NCBI GenBank assembly: GCA_918026815.1
Contig: CAKJVC010000012.1
Location: forward strand, 2,728,001-2,792,000
From: Chalara sp. BL73
Taxonomy: Eukaryota > Ascomycota > Leotiomycetes > Helotiales
Length of the DNA stretch: 64,000 nucleotides
Reading direction: 5' to 3'
The translations under genes and the position numbers were made by a program. Shown here piece by piece: positions 37,024 to 48,599 of this stretch (position 1 is the first letter of the stretch; each line of letters begins with the position of its first letter). Under the pieces are notes generated by a model. The model had not been told where the DNA came from, did no database searches, and was given only the letters and a program-made list of their open reading frames with translations.

Positions 37024-38100
37024 ATGGCAAACCTTTTCAAGCAGTCCTTCGGCCTTACTTGGCGCAAAGCTTTACTAAGTGCGCCACGTCTCGTGCCTGA
37101 TGCTGCTCTCTATTTCACCTCATCCGAAGGTCCTCAGCCCATAGTCTTCAACATCCCATCACGCGGAACGCACACAATTCCGCTTTACGTCTTTATCCCT
37201 CCTCCACCGAAATCAGATCCACTAGTCTCCACCCAAGAGCATCCCAAATTACCAGTGCTGCTTGATTTCCATGGTGGAGGCTTCATCTTCGGTTCCTGCC
37301 AGGAACAAGCACCCTTTTGTGCCAAAATTGCCCGGGAGCTTAATGCTATTAGTATAAGCGTGGACTATCGTCTCGGGCCTGCAGCACAGTTTCCTGCCGC
37401 TATTGAAGATGCGGAAGATGTTCTTAATGCTATTCTTGAACCCATTAAACCGGGTTATCAAGAACTACGCTATAGTATAAACCAGCATTTGCTAAAATCG
37501 TCACGACCGAGGATCGAGTTAGATGCAACACGAATTGCTGTCTCGGGATTCAGCAGCGGAGGAAACCTCGCTCTAAATCTAGGACTATCGCTCAAACACC
37601 CAGACGTCTCCGAAGACTGGCTTACTCTCTTCCCTCCCTCATACGAGCGTAGTATACCACTCCTCCTCTTCTACCCCTCCTTAGACTGCAGGCAGCTCCC
37701 CAGCGAACGTCCACGACCGCCAGGGATGGAAGAGAAAACCAGTTTCCTGAACTCTCTCGAGCTAGAAAGCACGCTAATGCCCACCTACCTCCCACGGAAA
37801 CAGGGGGGACACCCGCGAGCCAGTCCCGGTTTGGCTCCAATCAAGGACGGGGGGCTGCATGAGAAAGTAAATATGCTACTTGTGCTACCGGAAATGGATA
37901 CGTTGGCTGAGCAGAGCGATGTGTGGGTTAAGAAAGTGGCCGAGGAGGGCAGGTCGGCCAGTTTATCGGTGGAAAAGGTAAGCGGTGTTGTGCATGGCTG
38001 GACGCAGTTTCCGGACTCGTGGTTAAGTGACGAACACCGGAAACTAAAGATTCAGATCTTTGATGAGGCACGGGATTTCGTGGCTAGAGCGTGGGCATAA
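37024..38100 (+). CDS. alpha/beta hydrolase, HSL-like (fold-3) esterase
   Basis: An intronless gene of 358 residues starting at MANLFKQSFG. The oxyanion-hole motif HGGGF is at 83-87 and the nucleophile elbow GFSSGG gives Ser177. Asp292 (PEMDTLAEQ) and His324 (VVHGWTQF) complete the triad in the right order and spacing for hormone-sensitive-lipase-like enzymes (Pfam Abhydrolase_3). Such proteins hydrolyse short acyl esters; the substrate cannot be predicted. There is no signal peptide, so it is probably intracellular. A proline-rich, variable stretch (225-275) forms an insert between the nucleophile and the acid residue. It follows the beta-galactosidase gene in the same direction, with 860 bp between them, and no shared function is evident. 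Confidence 0.88.
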   Translation: MANLFKQSFGLTWRKALLSAPRLVPDAALYFTSSEGPQPIVFNIPSRGTHTIPLYVFIPPPPKSDPLVSTQEHPKLPVLLDFHGGGFIFGSCQEQAPFCAKIARELNAISISVDYRLGPAAQFPAAIEDAEDVLNAILEPIKPGYQELRYSINQHLLKSSRPRIELDATRIAVSGFSSGGNLALNLGLSLKHPDVSEDWLTLFPPSYERSIPLLLFYPSLDCRQLPSERPRPPGMEEKTSFLNSLELESTLMPTYLPRKQGGHPRASPGLAPIKDGGLHEKVNMLLVLPEMDTLAEQSDVWVKKVAEEGRSASLSVEKVSGVVHGWTQFPDSWLSDEHRKLKIQIFDEARDFVARAWA

Positions 38101-38494
38101 TTATGGGGCTGGAATATAGATAATACTAATACTAATATTACAAGTCTTTCCAGGAGGTGCTTTGCATTGATAATGTTTTCCTTTCTTTGTTCAGAGCCTT
38201 ACTACTTATTAACTGAGGTTGCAAATAGGCAAAGAAGCGTTAGGTAGAATTTGATAAAATATAGACCTATAGTCTGTGGCCACGCATGCTTTCTATGAGA
38301 ATCATAGAGTTTATAGTGCAGATGCGTCTTAGCCCAAGGAATTGACAGGGTCTGAGGTGCATTACGCGCGGTAGGAGTGCGCTTGCTCCGAGGAAGTCCC
38401 AGTCCGTCTCAAGGGCCGAACTGATTCGAAAGCGAAGCCCCAGTGCCTGGTAATTCAACCTAACTGTGAGCTTAGTCCCGCTCACGCACTCACC
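38101..38494. other. intergenic spacer between convergent genes
   Basis: This gap separates the 3' ends of the hydrolase (plus) and the F-box-like gene (minus). It contains short AT-rich runs (AATACTAATACTAATA) and no coding frame of note. Confidence 0.6.
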
Positions 38495-39437
38495 TCAGTC
38501 AATACCGGCATCAGAGGCGTCCTCATCCTCCCACTCATCCTCTCCGTCTTCCGTATTTTCACTATCTTCCTCATTTTCATCGTCAGTGTCCCCAAATTCT
38601 GAAGCGATCACTCGTCTCTCCTCCGCTAGATCTCTCAATATATTATCTTCTTGCAGTGTATCCTTAATTTCACCCGTCGAATCCGGATCCTTCTGCTTCT
38701 TCATTTTCTTAATTCTTAACCTTCTCGCAGCCTTTGCGCTTGACTTATGCGATTGCTCAAACCCATGCAAAATCTCATGCATCATTCTCTCCATATCTAA
38801 TTGCCCAGCCTCCATCGCGCTCCGAAGATTCGAATGCCTGATTTTCTGACCTTCTACCCATTCGGTGATCAGCCTGATCGACACTTGTACCTCCGAATAG
38901 AAGACTGTATACAGCTCTTTCCAATCGAAGCTTAATTCCAATTTCTCATAATCGATCGATAATCCTGGAATGGGTCCGTCCGTAAGATCAGTACGGACCT
39001 GTATTCTGTGCGAGGTATACTCTAGATCCTCATCTGCTATGTATTTTTGCAGAGCATTCCTAATATAAGGCTTATGCGATTCCCTAGGCAGATATTCAGG
39101 CATGTAGAATGTCGCAATCTTCTTGTCCTCGGAAAGCTTTAATAATTTGAGTTCAACGTCTCGCTCAATCCAGGCCTCAATACCTTCGTCCCAAATGCCC
39201 CCTTTAGCGCGTTAGCAGAGGAAGCATAGATCGATAATTACATATCGTACCTAGCAGGAAGCGGATACATGTTCTTGGAAGTACAGACTCTTGGAAGATG
39301 GTTTCGACTACCTTTTGGAATGCTTTAGAGACATGGCGCCAGGTCAGCCACATTTCTGGCAGATTCTGATCCGACTCATAGCTTTCTATGACTTTGAACC
39401 AGAGCTCTGGGGGTAAAAGGGGTATTTGAGCCGCCAT
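38495..39437 (-). CDS. F-box-like protein with acidic C-terminal tail
   Basis: Two exons (39437-39251 and 39201-38495) encode 297 residues; the 49-nt intron joins FLLG to GIWDEGIEAW in phase. The N-terminus, PLLPPELWFKVIE followed by MWLTWRHVSKAFQKVVE, resembles an F-box helix set, which would link substrates to an SCF ubiquitin ligase through Skp1. A basic stretch (RRLRIKKMKKQK) near 225-240 is followed by a strongly acidic tail (DDENEEDSENTEDGEDEWE). Related proteins with this start are frequent in leotiomycete genomes and uncharacterised. The frame is open upstream to 39671, so a longer form with start there is possible, but the ATG at 39437 sits directly before the domain. Confidence 0.7.
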
Positions 39438-40132
39438 GATCGTTATTTGAAGAGCATTTGCATTCCGTTCCCTCATACAATACCAGAAGCTATCGTGGTT
39501 CACGACACGCTCCAAACACGTAGTCCTAAAATGGTTAGGTCTCGATGCTAAGCGAAGCCCCTGCCAAGACAGTTCTGTCTGTATAGCTCCTCTGTAAGTA
39601 TATAAGACTCCATATTGGCAGACCAAAGGCTTGAAGGATGTTTTCCCAATGGAACTGAAATGCGCTATCATGTAATGTATTTGAATATTTCAGGGTAAAC
39701 TTAGATGGTTCTTACCACTAATGATGGTGTGTTCCTCCAGCTTGCGGGTATTCCAATTACATTGAGCTTTACTCTTAACATAAAGCTCATCGCCATACCC
39801 ATCAGGATATCTCAGGGGAACCTTGAATATTTTACCCTGCCAAAGTTACCCTTATCTATAGATACAAACCTTCAAAATACGACGTTTTGTTATAGCAATA
39901 CCGTGGACAGCATGAGGAGATGTGATATCTAGATTCGTTGAAGATGTTTATGTAGGGTCGGGTCTTAAGTTCAGTCGACCCGTTAAACCGTCGATGAATG
40001 GTGGAGAATGCTTAGCCATATGACTGACTTTGACTTCATTCCGAGCTTCTAGAAGCTCCACTGCTTAGGGCACATGAATCTTTAGTTGAGAGTTTGTTGG
40101 GTCCTGGATATCTTTGACCCGAACAATCTTTT

Positions 40133-40591
40133 ACTTTGACGGAATACGTTGAGTACCTCAACAGGCGAACCCGGGATCTGCAAGTCCAAATCCAGTATCT
40201 TCTCAACTACGTCAACCCCTTCAACCTTGGGAGCGACTAGAGAGAGACCAGACCTAAGTTATTTGGGGCTCAGCCAGTTTACCCAACACTCGTATAGAGT
40301 AGTAGAGGCCTCTAAAGGCAGATAGCAACACCGATGTGCTAGCCAGTGAGTTGGACCTACTTCTATGACAAGAAATGCCCAGACTATGCTACTTCATGCT
40401 TCCAGAGTTCGTGGAGTTGAGAGGCGTTTTTGGAACAAAATGAGACGTTCACATGATTACTGCAGCTAACACAATTTGCGGATCTACCAGACCTGAATGA
40501 AGAACCAGATGCCTCGCCTGACGGAATTCCTAAGAAGCGTCGCCTGAATGAGACCATGTCACCTGAAGCGTCTGATCCTGACCGAGGATAG
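40133..40591 (+). pseudogene. unidentified coding-like remnant
   Basis: Two in-frame pieces, 35 and 41 codons, each end at a stop. The second starts just after an acceptor-like TGCAG and includes a basic nuclear-localisation-like PKKRR followed by an acidic tail. A GTGAGT at about 40347 could be a donor, but the upstream frame then fails. No family is recognised. It may be a decayed gene or a transposon fragment. Confidence 0.22.
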
Positions 40592-41057
40592 AACAAAAGA
40601 ATTGAACAAAAGAATCTATCATTAGTGACATGGCGTCTGTTGATGGAACCCATTGGGGTTAAGGCTAGAATTACATCTTATAGTTTTTGAAGCTAACCAA
40701 CCGTCCTCGGTGATAAAAGAACAACATTTCCTATTCAATTCGCCTTTCAAGCCTCACTTTACCTGGGGCACCTTTCACTTGGCTCTTATCAGCCAATCAG
40801 CTTTCCTTTTTTCCCATTTCCCTTATATCAATTTACTTAAACAAACAGACCTCCAGCAACACGGCTGGCGGCTCAGTGGAATGTGCTCAGGTCAACGCCG
40901 TTGTTTGGGAGGAATAGCCAACAAACATCCAGCATAAAAAAAATCTTTGAACGACTAGGGCTTTTTCTTGACATCTCTACGGAGGTCGATAGCTTTTGCC
41001 CTTACCCCCTTTCTGCCTTCTTCTTGCTGGATGTGGAGTTGGATTACATCACTTTTT

Positions 41058-41072
41058 GGGGGGGGGGGGGGG
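41058..41072. repeat. G15 homopolymer
   Basis: Fifteen G residues followed by A and five more G. This is simple-sequence DNA in an intergenic region; the run could support a G-quadruplex. Confidence 0.9.
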
Positions 41073-42047
41073 AGGGGGAAGGGTATCTAGCTTTGATGCG
41101 CTTATCATTCTGTTGGCGGAAGACGCGATTGTATTACATATTGTTTTTCTTCCATTGCATCTTGCTCGTCTCTACCATGGCAACTCTATGCTGTGATGGT
41201 CGGATATACTTTTGTGCAGGCCCGAACAAACCTTATTCGCTACTGTAACACTCCACTTAAAATTCTTAGCATTGCTGCTATAAGTTAACCTCATTTTGTA
41301 CAGCCTTTGTCTCCCAAAATCGTATCAATTGCCGGCAATACTAAAAGCAGCGACAAAAGGTATAACATCTTCATTGGCTAGCCCCCGACTGTAGGGAATG
41401 TTTCTGAGTGGTGAATTCGGTTTTGTTTCGGCCTGTGCAAAAGGTAGACCACCTCACCTCCGAGATCATTGGTGAAACTCAATTAAAGCATTGGACCTCA
41501 CTAATACCGGATATAAGTTCGCCTGGTTCCGAGACATGATCAAGAAGAGAGAGGCCAGAGTACCGATTCTCATGGAACAGTCAAAAGCGACGATACACCA
41601 TAGTGCAAGTTAAAGTTAAAGTTCAAGTCAAGTATTAAGGTTATATCCGTCACAATGCAACTGCAATTTCAACTTGCCTTGAATTAAGATTCAAGAGAAA
41701 AAATTGATAAAATTACATCCTTCGAGTTGACTCCCACTCTAGATAAGTCACATTCTATCCCACTCCTGTCAAATGCATTCAATTGGCCATTTGCATCTGG
41801 ATGGTAATACAGCTCCAGAAAGGGTAAGCCCATTCAACTCGGCACACACTTCCGTGAACCCTCCTGGGAGGCCCATAGCAAGCGGGGTTATTGGAGAGAC
41901 CTCCGTGACATCTTTTCTCTTTTTCTAGGCAGGGGCGACGACAGTGTTGCTACTAATCGAGATATAAAGCTTTCTTAGAACACGTCAGCTCTAGGTCCTG
42001 TGTCAAGAAAAGATGCTAAACGCACATTTTGCTTCCAGTCCAGAATA

Positions 42048-44027
42048 ATGTCTGCCACAAATGCCTCCACTGACTGCGAAATGGGCATGATCCATGATCC
42101 TCCCCCATTGGAAGCATCAAAAAAACGAGATGAAAACGATCCCAATATTGTTACTTGGGACTCTCCAGATGATCCAGAGAACCCACTGAACTGGCCATTC
42201 TGGCTTCGATGGACGCTTATTTCCACGGTCAGCGCCCTCAACTTCATGACTGGTTTGTCCTCTTCTATGTTCGCCCCAAGTATCCCCATGTTGTTGGTGG
42301 ACTTTAACTCCACGAATCCCATCCTTGGAACCTTGGTAGTGACAATCTTTGTCCTTGGTCTTGCAACTGGCCCTCTATTATTCGCGCCTCTATCAGAGCT
42401 ATATGGGCGGGCTCCAGTACAACATGGGGGCTCTATTGGGTAAGTCTGGCTCTTTGATGGCTTTAATACGGAGATTGATGTACAGGTTTCTGTTCATTGT
42501 GTTAGCAATTGATATTCACAAAAGGCTTGGAGTTATATCTAACTTAAGCACAAGATATAGAGATGCTGAGTTTAATCCTTATCATGATATATCATAGATT
42601 CTGATACTATGAATGTGGCCATGTACATCTTTTGGCGTTTCTTGAGAATGGAATTGTTCCCACAACGCAGATAACTTTCTCCTACCATACACAACGCTTA
42701 GTTAACAAATTTCAAGGTTCGTGATTTTCAGCATAGCATGTGCAGTCAGCCCAAGCCTCAGTACTCTAATTGGAATGCGACTTCTGTTGGGTATGTTCGC
42801 CTCCGTACCTCTTACTAACGGAGGTGGCATCATTGCCGACACGGTGAAACAAGAGGAAAGAGGTTTTGCTTTAGCCATATACACAATGGGTACTCTGCTT
42901 GGTCCAGTCGTAGGTCCTGTAGCGGGTGGCTTCCTTGCGGCTGAAAAGGGATGGCGATGGATTTTCTGGGTTATTACCATGGCTGTAAGTCTCCAAACAA
43001 AAGACAACGCTTCCGAAGTACTAAAACATAACTTAGACTGGGTTTCTGACATGCCTTGGCCTCACCGTCTGGCATGAAAGTTATGCTCCGGTGATTCTCG
43101 AACGCAAAGCTGCTCGTTTACGTATAGAAACTGGAAACATGGCTCTGCGCACAATGTATGACCAAGGCCTTTCAGCCCAAACGTACTTCCTGCGAGGCAT
43201 AAACCGCCCTCTGAAGATGCTTGTATTCTCGCCGATTCTTGCCGCTTTGTGTGTCCATATGGGCCTCTCTTATGCATACTTTTACCTTTTGTTCACCACG
43301 TTTACCAATATCTTCTCCGAGACCTATCACTGGGCTCCGAGGTTGGTGGGCTTAAGCTTTCTAGGTGTCGGATGCGGATTCATTGTAGGGTATATAGATC
43401 TCTCAGAACAGACCAGCATCGCATACTAATTAGATGGCTTGTAGACAATATCTATTTGGCCATTTAAGCGACACCATCTTGAAGAAACTTGCGAGAAAGG
43501 GTAACGGAGAATTGATGCCCGAGTACAGACTTCCGCTTGGTTGTCTGGGCGGAATAGCTATTCCCGCGGGGTTTTTCTGGTACGGATGGTCAGCGGAGGC
43601 GAAGATCCATGTAAGAATTCAATAATCTGATCTGTGGATAGATGAGCTAATTAGCCATGAGTGGATCGTTCCCCTTCTAGGAACTGCACTTATTGGCTTT
43701 GGGAACTGCCTCGTTTTCGTAAGTTTCTTCTTTATAACTCGTGTGTCATCGTGCTAAATGTCTTCAAAGGTCGGTATTCAAGCTTACACGATTGACGCCT
43801 TCACCCTCTATGCTGCTTCAGGCTTAGCTGCCAATTGCGTCGTGCGGTCAATCATGGCAGCAGTTCTACCACTCGCTGCACCAAAGATGTATGAGGTATT
43901 AGGCCTGGGTTGGGGTAATTCGCTGTTAGCATTTCTTGCGCTGGCTATAGTACCAGTCCCGGTCTTATTATTCTTCTATGGGGAAAGGATGAGGGGATGG
44001 AATTCTGCTCGTTTGAACAATTTGTGA
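42048..44027 (+). CDS. MFS transporter, DHA1 (drug:H+ antiporter-1) type
   Basis: Six exons (42048-42439, 42717-42984, 43037-43384, 43434-43610, 43662-43718, 43770-44027) encode 499 residues. The N-terminal cytosolic motif DPENPLNWPFWLRW, the LSELYGRAP loop and antiporter motif C as GPVVGPVAGG mark the DHA1 branch that exports drugs or metabolites with proton exchange. About 12 membrane helices can be placed across the plasma membrane. Introns 2-5 are 49-52 nt; intron 1 is 277 nt and AT-rich. Skipping it gives the family-length loop GGSIGFVIFSIAC. In intron 4 the acceptor at 43661 (ATGAG) was preferred over the nearby TTAG because it restores KIHWIVPLLGT. The substrate is unknown. No resistance or metabolite cluster surrounds it. 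Confidence 0.87.
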
Positions 44028-44813
44028 GCGATACTTTGCTGGGGCCACACCGAAGTGTGTAAACGCAGACGGGGCATACGAAAACCTCAACGACCAATGC
44101 CATAAAACGACCGACCAGGATGAGGAAGGCTGGATATCAACCTGTTGAGTATAGTCTTTTTATTTTCTTATCAGATAGATTGTTATGAAAGGATTTGGTA
44201 GCTGGTAAAAAGTTTGTTAATAGATATTTAGATCTCGAAAAGTCTTCCGGCCATCTTGGAGAGTGACTGAATTGAGTAAAATGTTCCTTACTGGTTCCAG
44301 TTAACCATTTACGTGTAGATGGATGGAAACATTCGCGGGCCACAAGTTTGCGTAGCAAACAAGGCACACCAGATATAAGCTGCCCAGAGTGAGTCTGGGG
44401 AAATAGTCTGATTCATAATGAGACTGCAATTGCTAGAGCCCATGGTATATTGGGTCCCTTGGCCGATTCCCTCTCTATTCAGCCTACACGCAGTGGATAG
44501 TTCAAGCCTTAATAGCAAGGCTGCATTTTCAATGCCAAGGCTCGGGTGGTATTTATTACTGAATGAGGAAAACATTTCTCTTCCAAGTACTCAAGACGAC
44601 CTCACCGGGCCCACCAAATCATCGCCATCGACCGAGATTGAATGGGAATCTTTTGCTTACGCCATTAGCCTTTATTATGGACTAACCGCATAAAACTGAC
44701 CCGCTCACACACAGCACACTCATAACATGAAAGGGCCATCTCCGAACAGTTAGTTCTAGGATAAGCCGCTGCAGATCTGCACAACCATGGAGCATATATA
44801 CTAAGCCTCTCCC
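44028..44813. other. intergenic spacer
   Basis: Short frames on both strands (up to 91 codons) without motifs. This separates the MFS gene from the kinase-like pseudogene. Confidence 0.6.
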
Positions 44814-46355
44814 ATGCAAAGAACGGTAGGCCGCGAAATGGTGACATATATGGGAATGAAGGGTGTTATACCGGCTCCAAAGGGCAGAATACGAACTCCG
44901 GTCGGGCACAAATACCTCGAGGCATTGCAAGCAAGAGCTCATGGCTCCTCATCATCCCTCAGCTCGGTTTCCTCCTCCGCAGAGAAGCAGCCCGGGCCTG
45001 GCCTCAACCTGCTGATCCTAGGAATGACGAGTGGGACGGCCATGGATGATATTGATTTTGCACTCTGTCGATTTACACAAGAGTCTCCAGAAGCGCCACT
45101 CCATCTCGACATTGTCCAAGTATTTCTACCTATCCAATGCGCCATCCTTTCTTGTTTTTCCTCTTCTTTTCTATTATATGGGACAGCATGATTCGGTTGT
45201 TATGCCGTCCAAGATTCGCGCCGATGTCTTCGCCATGCTGAGGGAAGATTCTGCACCTCCGAGTATGATGTCTCAGATGGACGCCGAGATGGGACACACC
45301 TTCGCCAATGCAATACATATTTTTACACATAAGCATGGGATTTCGATCGACGACATAGACCTCGTTGGGAGCGGTGGCCAGCTAATTACATTGACAGGAG
45401 CCCCAGCAAAGGTCAGCACCGAAGTAATATGTGTCTAGGAGAAGGAGCAGTCATTGCTGCGAAAACTGGTGTAACAACGGTTTCCGATTATCGAACGACG
45501 GAACAAGCCGTTCGGCGGGCAAGAGAGCACCACTATTTGCGTACTTGGTCGGATTATTGTTACGTCACCCTACACGACTACAGATATGTATCACGATTGG
45601 AGGTATCACAACTGTATGCTTCGTACCTGCGGACAAAGATGGAGGAATAGATGCGATGTACGACTGGGATACTGGTCCAGGAACTGGAATGATTGACTCT
45701 GCATATCGAGAATATGGTCTCGACCCAGCTACGGACCAGAGCGCCTTACTGTACGGCAATATATGCCACGAAGTGGTAGAAGAATTGCTAAATAATGACG
45801 AATACTTGCAGACGCGTCCGCCTAAGACAACAGCAAGGGAGATATACGGGGATACCATGGCGCAGCGAATAGTCCAGATGTGTACCATGAGGGCTGTTCA
45901 CCCTCCGACACCATAGCGACCCTTACGCGTTTCACCTCAGCCTCCATTATTTCGCAAATCTTGACCTTCGGACCCCGCACGCTGCCATTAACAATGCAGA
46001 TATTGTCGTCGACGGCCGCGGCATCTATAACCCGGTCCTCATGGCCGACCTTCAACGCGAATTCCCGTTGGCCAACTTCTCGAACATGGAGATGCGGACA
46101 GGCGTTCCAAGCAATGGGAAGAAGGCCGTAGGATTCGCGATGCAAGCGATGGAGGCGCTGCTTGGGCGAGCCGTGGGAGTGACCGCGAATGCGGACGTAC
46201 GGCGGCCCAACACCATCACCGGGAAACTGAGCCCCGGGCTGCGATGGAGGGAGGTGATGGAGAAGAGTGTCAAGTTTGGCGGACGAGGACGAGGGTGGGA
46301 AGGCCTACCTGAAGTGCGAGAAATGGTCGTCCGACAGAAGGGCAATTTCTCATAG
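44814..46355 (+). pseudogene. anhydro-N-acetylmuramic acid kinase (AnmK) family pseudogene
   Basis: The family is clear from LGMTSGTAMDDIDFALCRF (phosphate-binding start), GEGAVIAAKTG, YDWDTGPGTGMID and PPKTTAREIYGD in the right order. A 67-nt intron (45120-45186) is intact. The reading frame then changes four times: near 45410, 45525, 45880 and 45975. Each break is explained by loss of one base or, at the second, a 2-base gain; three lie at short runs. Family residues are also altered: GSHGQT is here GSGGQL and GPGN is GPGT. In bacteria AnmK recycles anhydro-MurNAc from cell-wall turnover; fungal relatives have no settled role. Upstream ATGs at 44814 or 44838 are possible starts. Base composition is normal and GC-rich, so the decay is not of the C-to-T type seen just downstream. 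Confidence 0.8.
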
Positions 46356-46519
46356 TAACGACCTTTGATTTGGAGTTGGCTGGCAAGGTAGCGTTCATTT
46401 ATTCACAATGAAATATCATCATACCTCGTTCATCGCGACCATAACTATTGCATCCTTGATATCCATACAATAACTATTGAGGCTGCACATCATACAACAT
46501 GGCGTAGCACCGCGTCGTA

Positions 46520-48599
46520 AAATTAAAGTTGTTAGCTTTTTTCGAATGTAGTAAATAAACCGAGCTTTTGACTTTTTAGTCTAAAATTCGTGTTGTCCGT
46601 ATAAATCAGCTTCGCAAAACTAGCTGCTAGCTGTTTAATTATTTTTGTTTTTACCGATTTCCAATTACACTATTAAGTTTTGCAGTTTTTTTTGCTTAAA
46701 CAAAACTCAGTTTTGTGCGAATAGCTATTAAGAAATCTTGCGTAACTAAATTACTTTGCATTTCTGTTAAATTGTAGAGTTTCGCTTGTTTGTATGCTTC
46801 GTTTTAATTATTTAGCTACTGTTTTTTATTAATGCTTTTTTTGCTGTTTAGCTAAAAACTTGTCGGTACTTTGCACAGACTATGTTAATTGTACTAAAAT
46901 CAGTTAAAGCAAACTTTTTTCAGTTGTTGCACGAGTACTTGTATACTAATAGTTTTATTAATTGCTAGCTGTAGCTTTGCGTTTTCTAGCTTTAAAAGCT
47001 TTACTGTTTTTGTAATTTAGCTTAACACTTGTTAGTATTTTTTAAACTGCTTTGACTACTTTAATATTTTTATTGTGTAATTTTTGTTGTACATTAACCA
47101 GCTCGCTTACACATCGCTAGTTGTAACTATAAATAAATACTGTAGTTTAACAAAAACGAGCTTTTTTATCGGTTGTCGAAGCGAAAGTATTTCTAAAAAA
47201 ACAGTTAATATTAAAAAGTTGCTTTTGCTCGAAGTGTATTGTTCTGATCAGCTATCAGCGCTAAATATGCGGTAAGCTTAATATTGTATTTTTATTACGA
47301 ATTTGATTTTCCGCATCGACTAGCTTATTTAGCGACTTTAGCTCTGGTAGTAATACCGCTAAGTTAAATTAGTTGTCAGAAACGTTTAAATCGACCAGCT
47401 TTTACGCGCTTTAGTAACGTGCTTTATATGCTAATAACATAAACTACTTGAGCTAATTATGCTTATTCTTTATTAGCACATTAAAAAACTTTTGCGAGCT
47501 TGCTATCGTATAGTTGCGGCGTTCGTTGTTAGTGTTTAGTATTTTCTGTAAAAAAAGTAATTAAGAAATTAGCTGTTTTGCTTTTAAAAGCTTTCGATGT
47601 GCGCAGTAAAAGTGTTCTAATTGCAAAACCGGGCTTATAACTATCACGAAAAGTACTTAGTAATGTAGCGAACAGCTAATTAATTGTTAACAGTCTTAAA
47701 TAGCGAAGTGATATCATTGTATATATACACGCTTAAAAACAAGTAATCTAAGCTTGAGCTGTTCTTTTAAATATCAACTCCTTATCCACTCTTGGCATGC
47801 TCGCGTATCCACCCAATGACCCTCAACATGGATCGGTTCTGTGACACGTTACAAACAGTAATAGCGAAAAAAGTAACTCGAAAAAAAGTAGCTTTTAACA
47901 CAAGTCGCTGTTAAAAGCTTAAAAGTTGTAAAAAAATTTTAAATTTAAAATTTTTTTATAAATAGTTTACTTTTTGTTGTATTTATATTTATTAATTAAA
48001 AATCGTTTGCCGATATTTTAATAAATACTAAATGTTTTTATACAAAATAATCGATTTACGGTTTGTTTATAAATACAACTTGTTGCGTATTAATATTTTT
48101 TCGCTTTTAAAAAACTTCGACAGTTTTAGCAACGAAACTATTATAAAAATAGCCGTTATAAAAATAAATATAAATAGCTATACAGAAAATAAAGCTTATT
48201 TGTATATAGTGTTTAAGTTTTTAAGCTACAATATAATTTTTAAATTGTTATAGTTTAAAAAACAAAATGCCCGGTAAAATATAAAACAAAATTATTACAA
48301 ATAAATTTTACAAATGTAACAATCTGTAAAAAACTATTGTAGTATACTCGAAAGCTCGGTGCGCAAAAGTATTTGCTGTAATTTTTACGTTTTAGCTAAA
48401 AAGCTTGCTGACAGTTTAAATTGTATATATTTGCAGTTAGTTTAAAAAATATTAAAAAGTTTTAGTAAAACAACGCTCGACAGATTTAAAAAAGCTTTTA
48501 ATTTAGTACACGCAGTTTACTTTTTGTTCGACTCGAAAAAGCTAAAAATTACTTCTGTTCCGAAAAAAAAATCGATTATAATATCGATTTAAAAAAGTA
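46520..48599. other. AT-rich relic sequence, unidentified
   Basis: Strongly AT-biased DNA. A stretch of about 90 bp near 47760-47850 has normal composition, ends in TGTGACACGTTACA and could be part of an LTR of the Gypsy relic that follows, but no matching second copy was found. The frame at 48032-48253 is a chance product of the bias. Confidence 0.5.

Larger units (their letters stand above)
39438..42047. other. intergenic stretch with a coding-like relic and a G15 run
   Basis: 2.6 kb without an intact gene. At 40133-40240 and 40466-40591 two pieces in the same frame look protein-like (the first contains EYVEYLNRR, the second PKKRRL), but the DNA between them has stops and no firm splice pair. 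The last 500 bp holds the MFS promoter. Confidence 0.5.

Noticed and set aside
8000..46400. A secondary-metabolite gene cluster (oxidoreductases, two regulators, transporter)
   Set aside because: No backbone enzyme (PKS, NRPS, terpene synthase) is present, and housekeeping genes such as kinesin-5 are interspersed.
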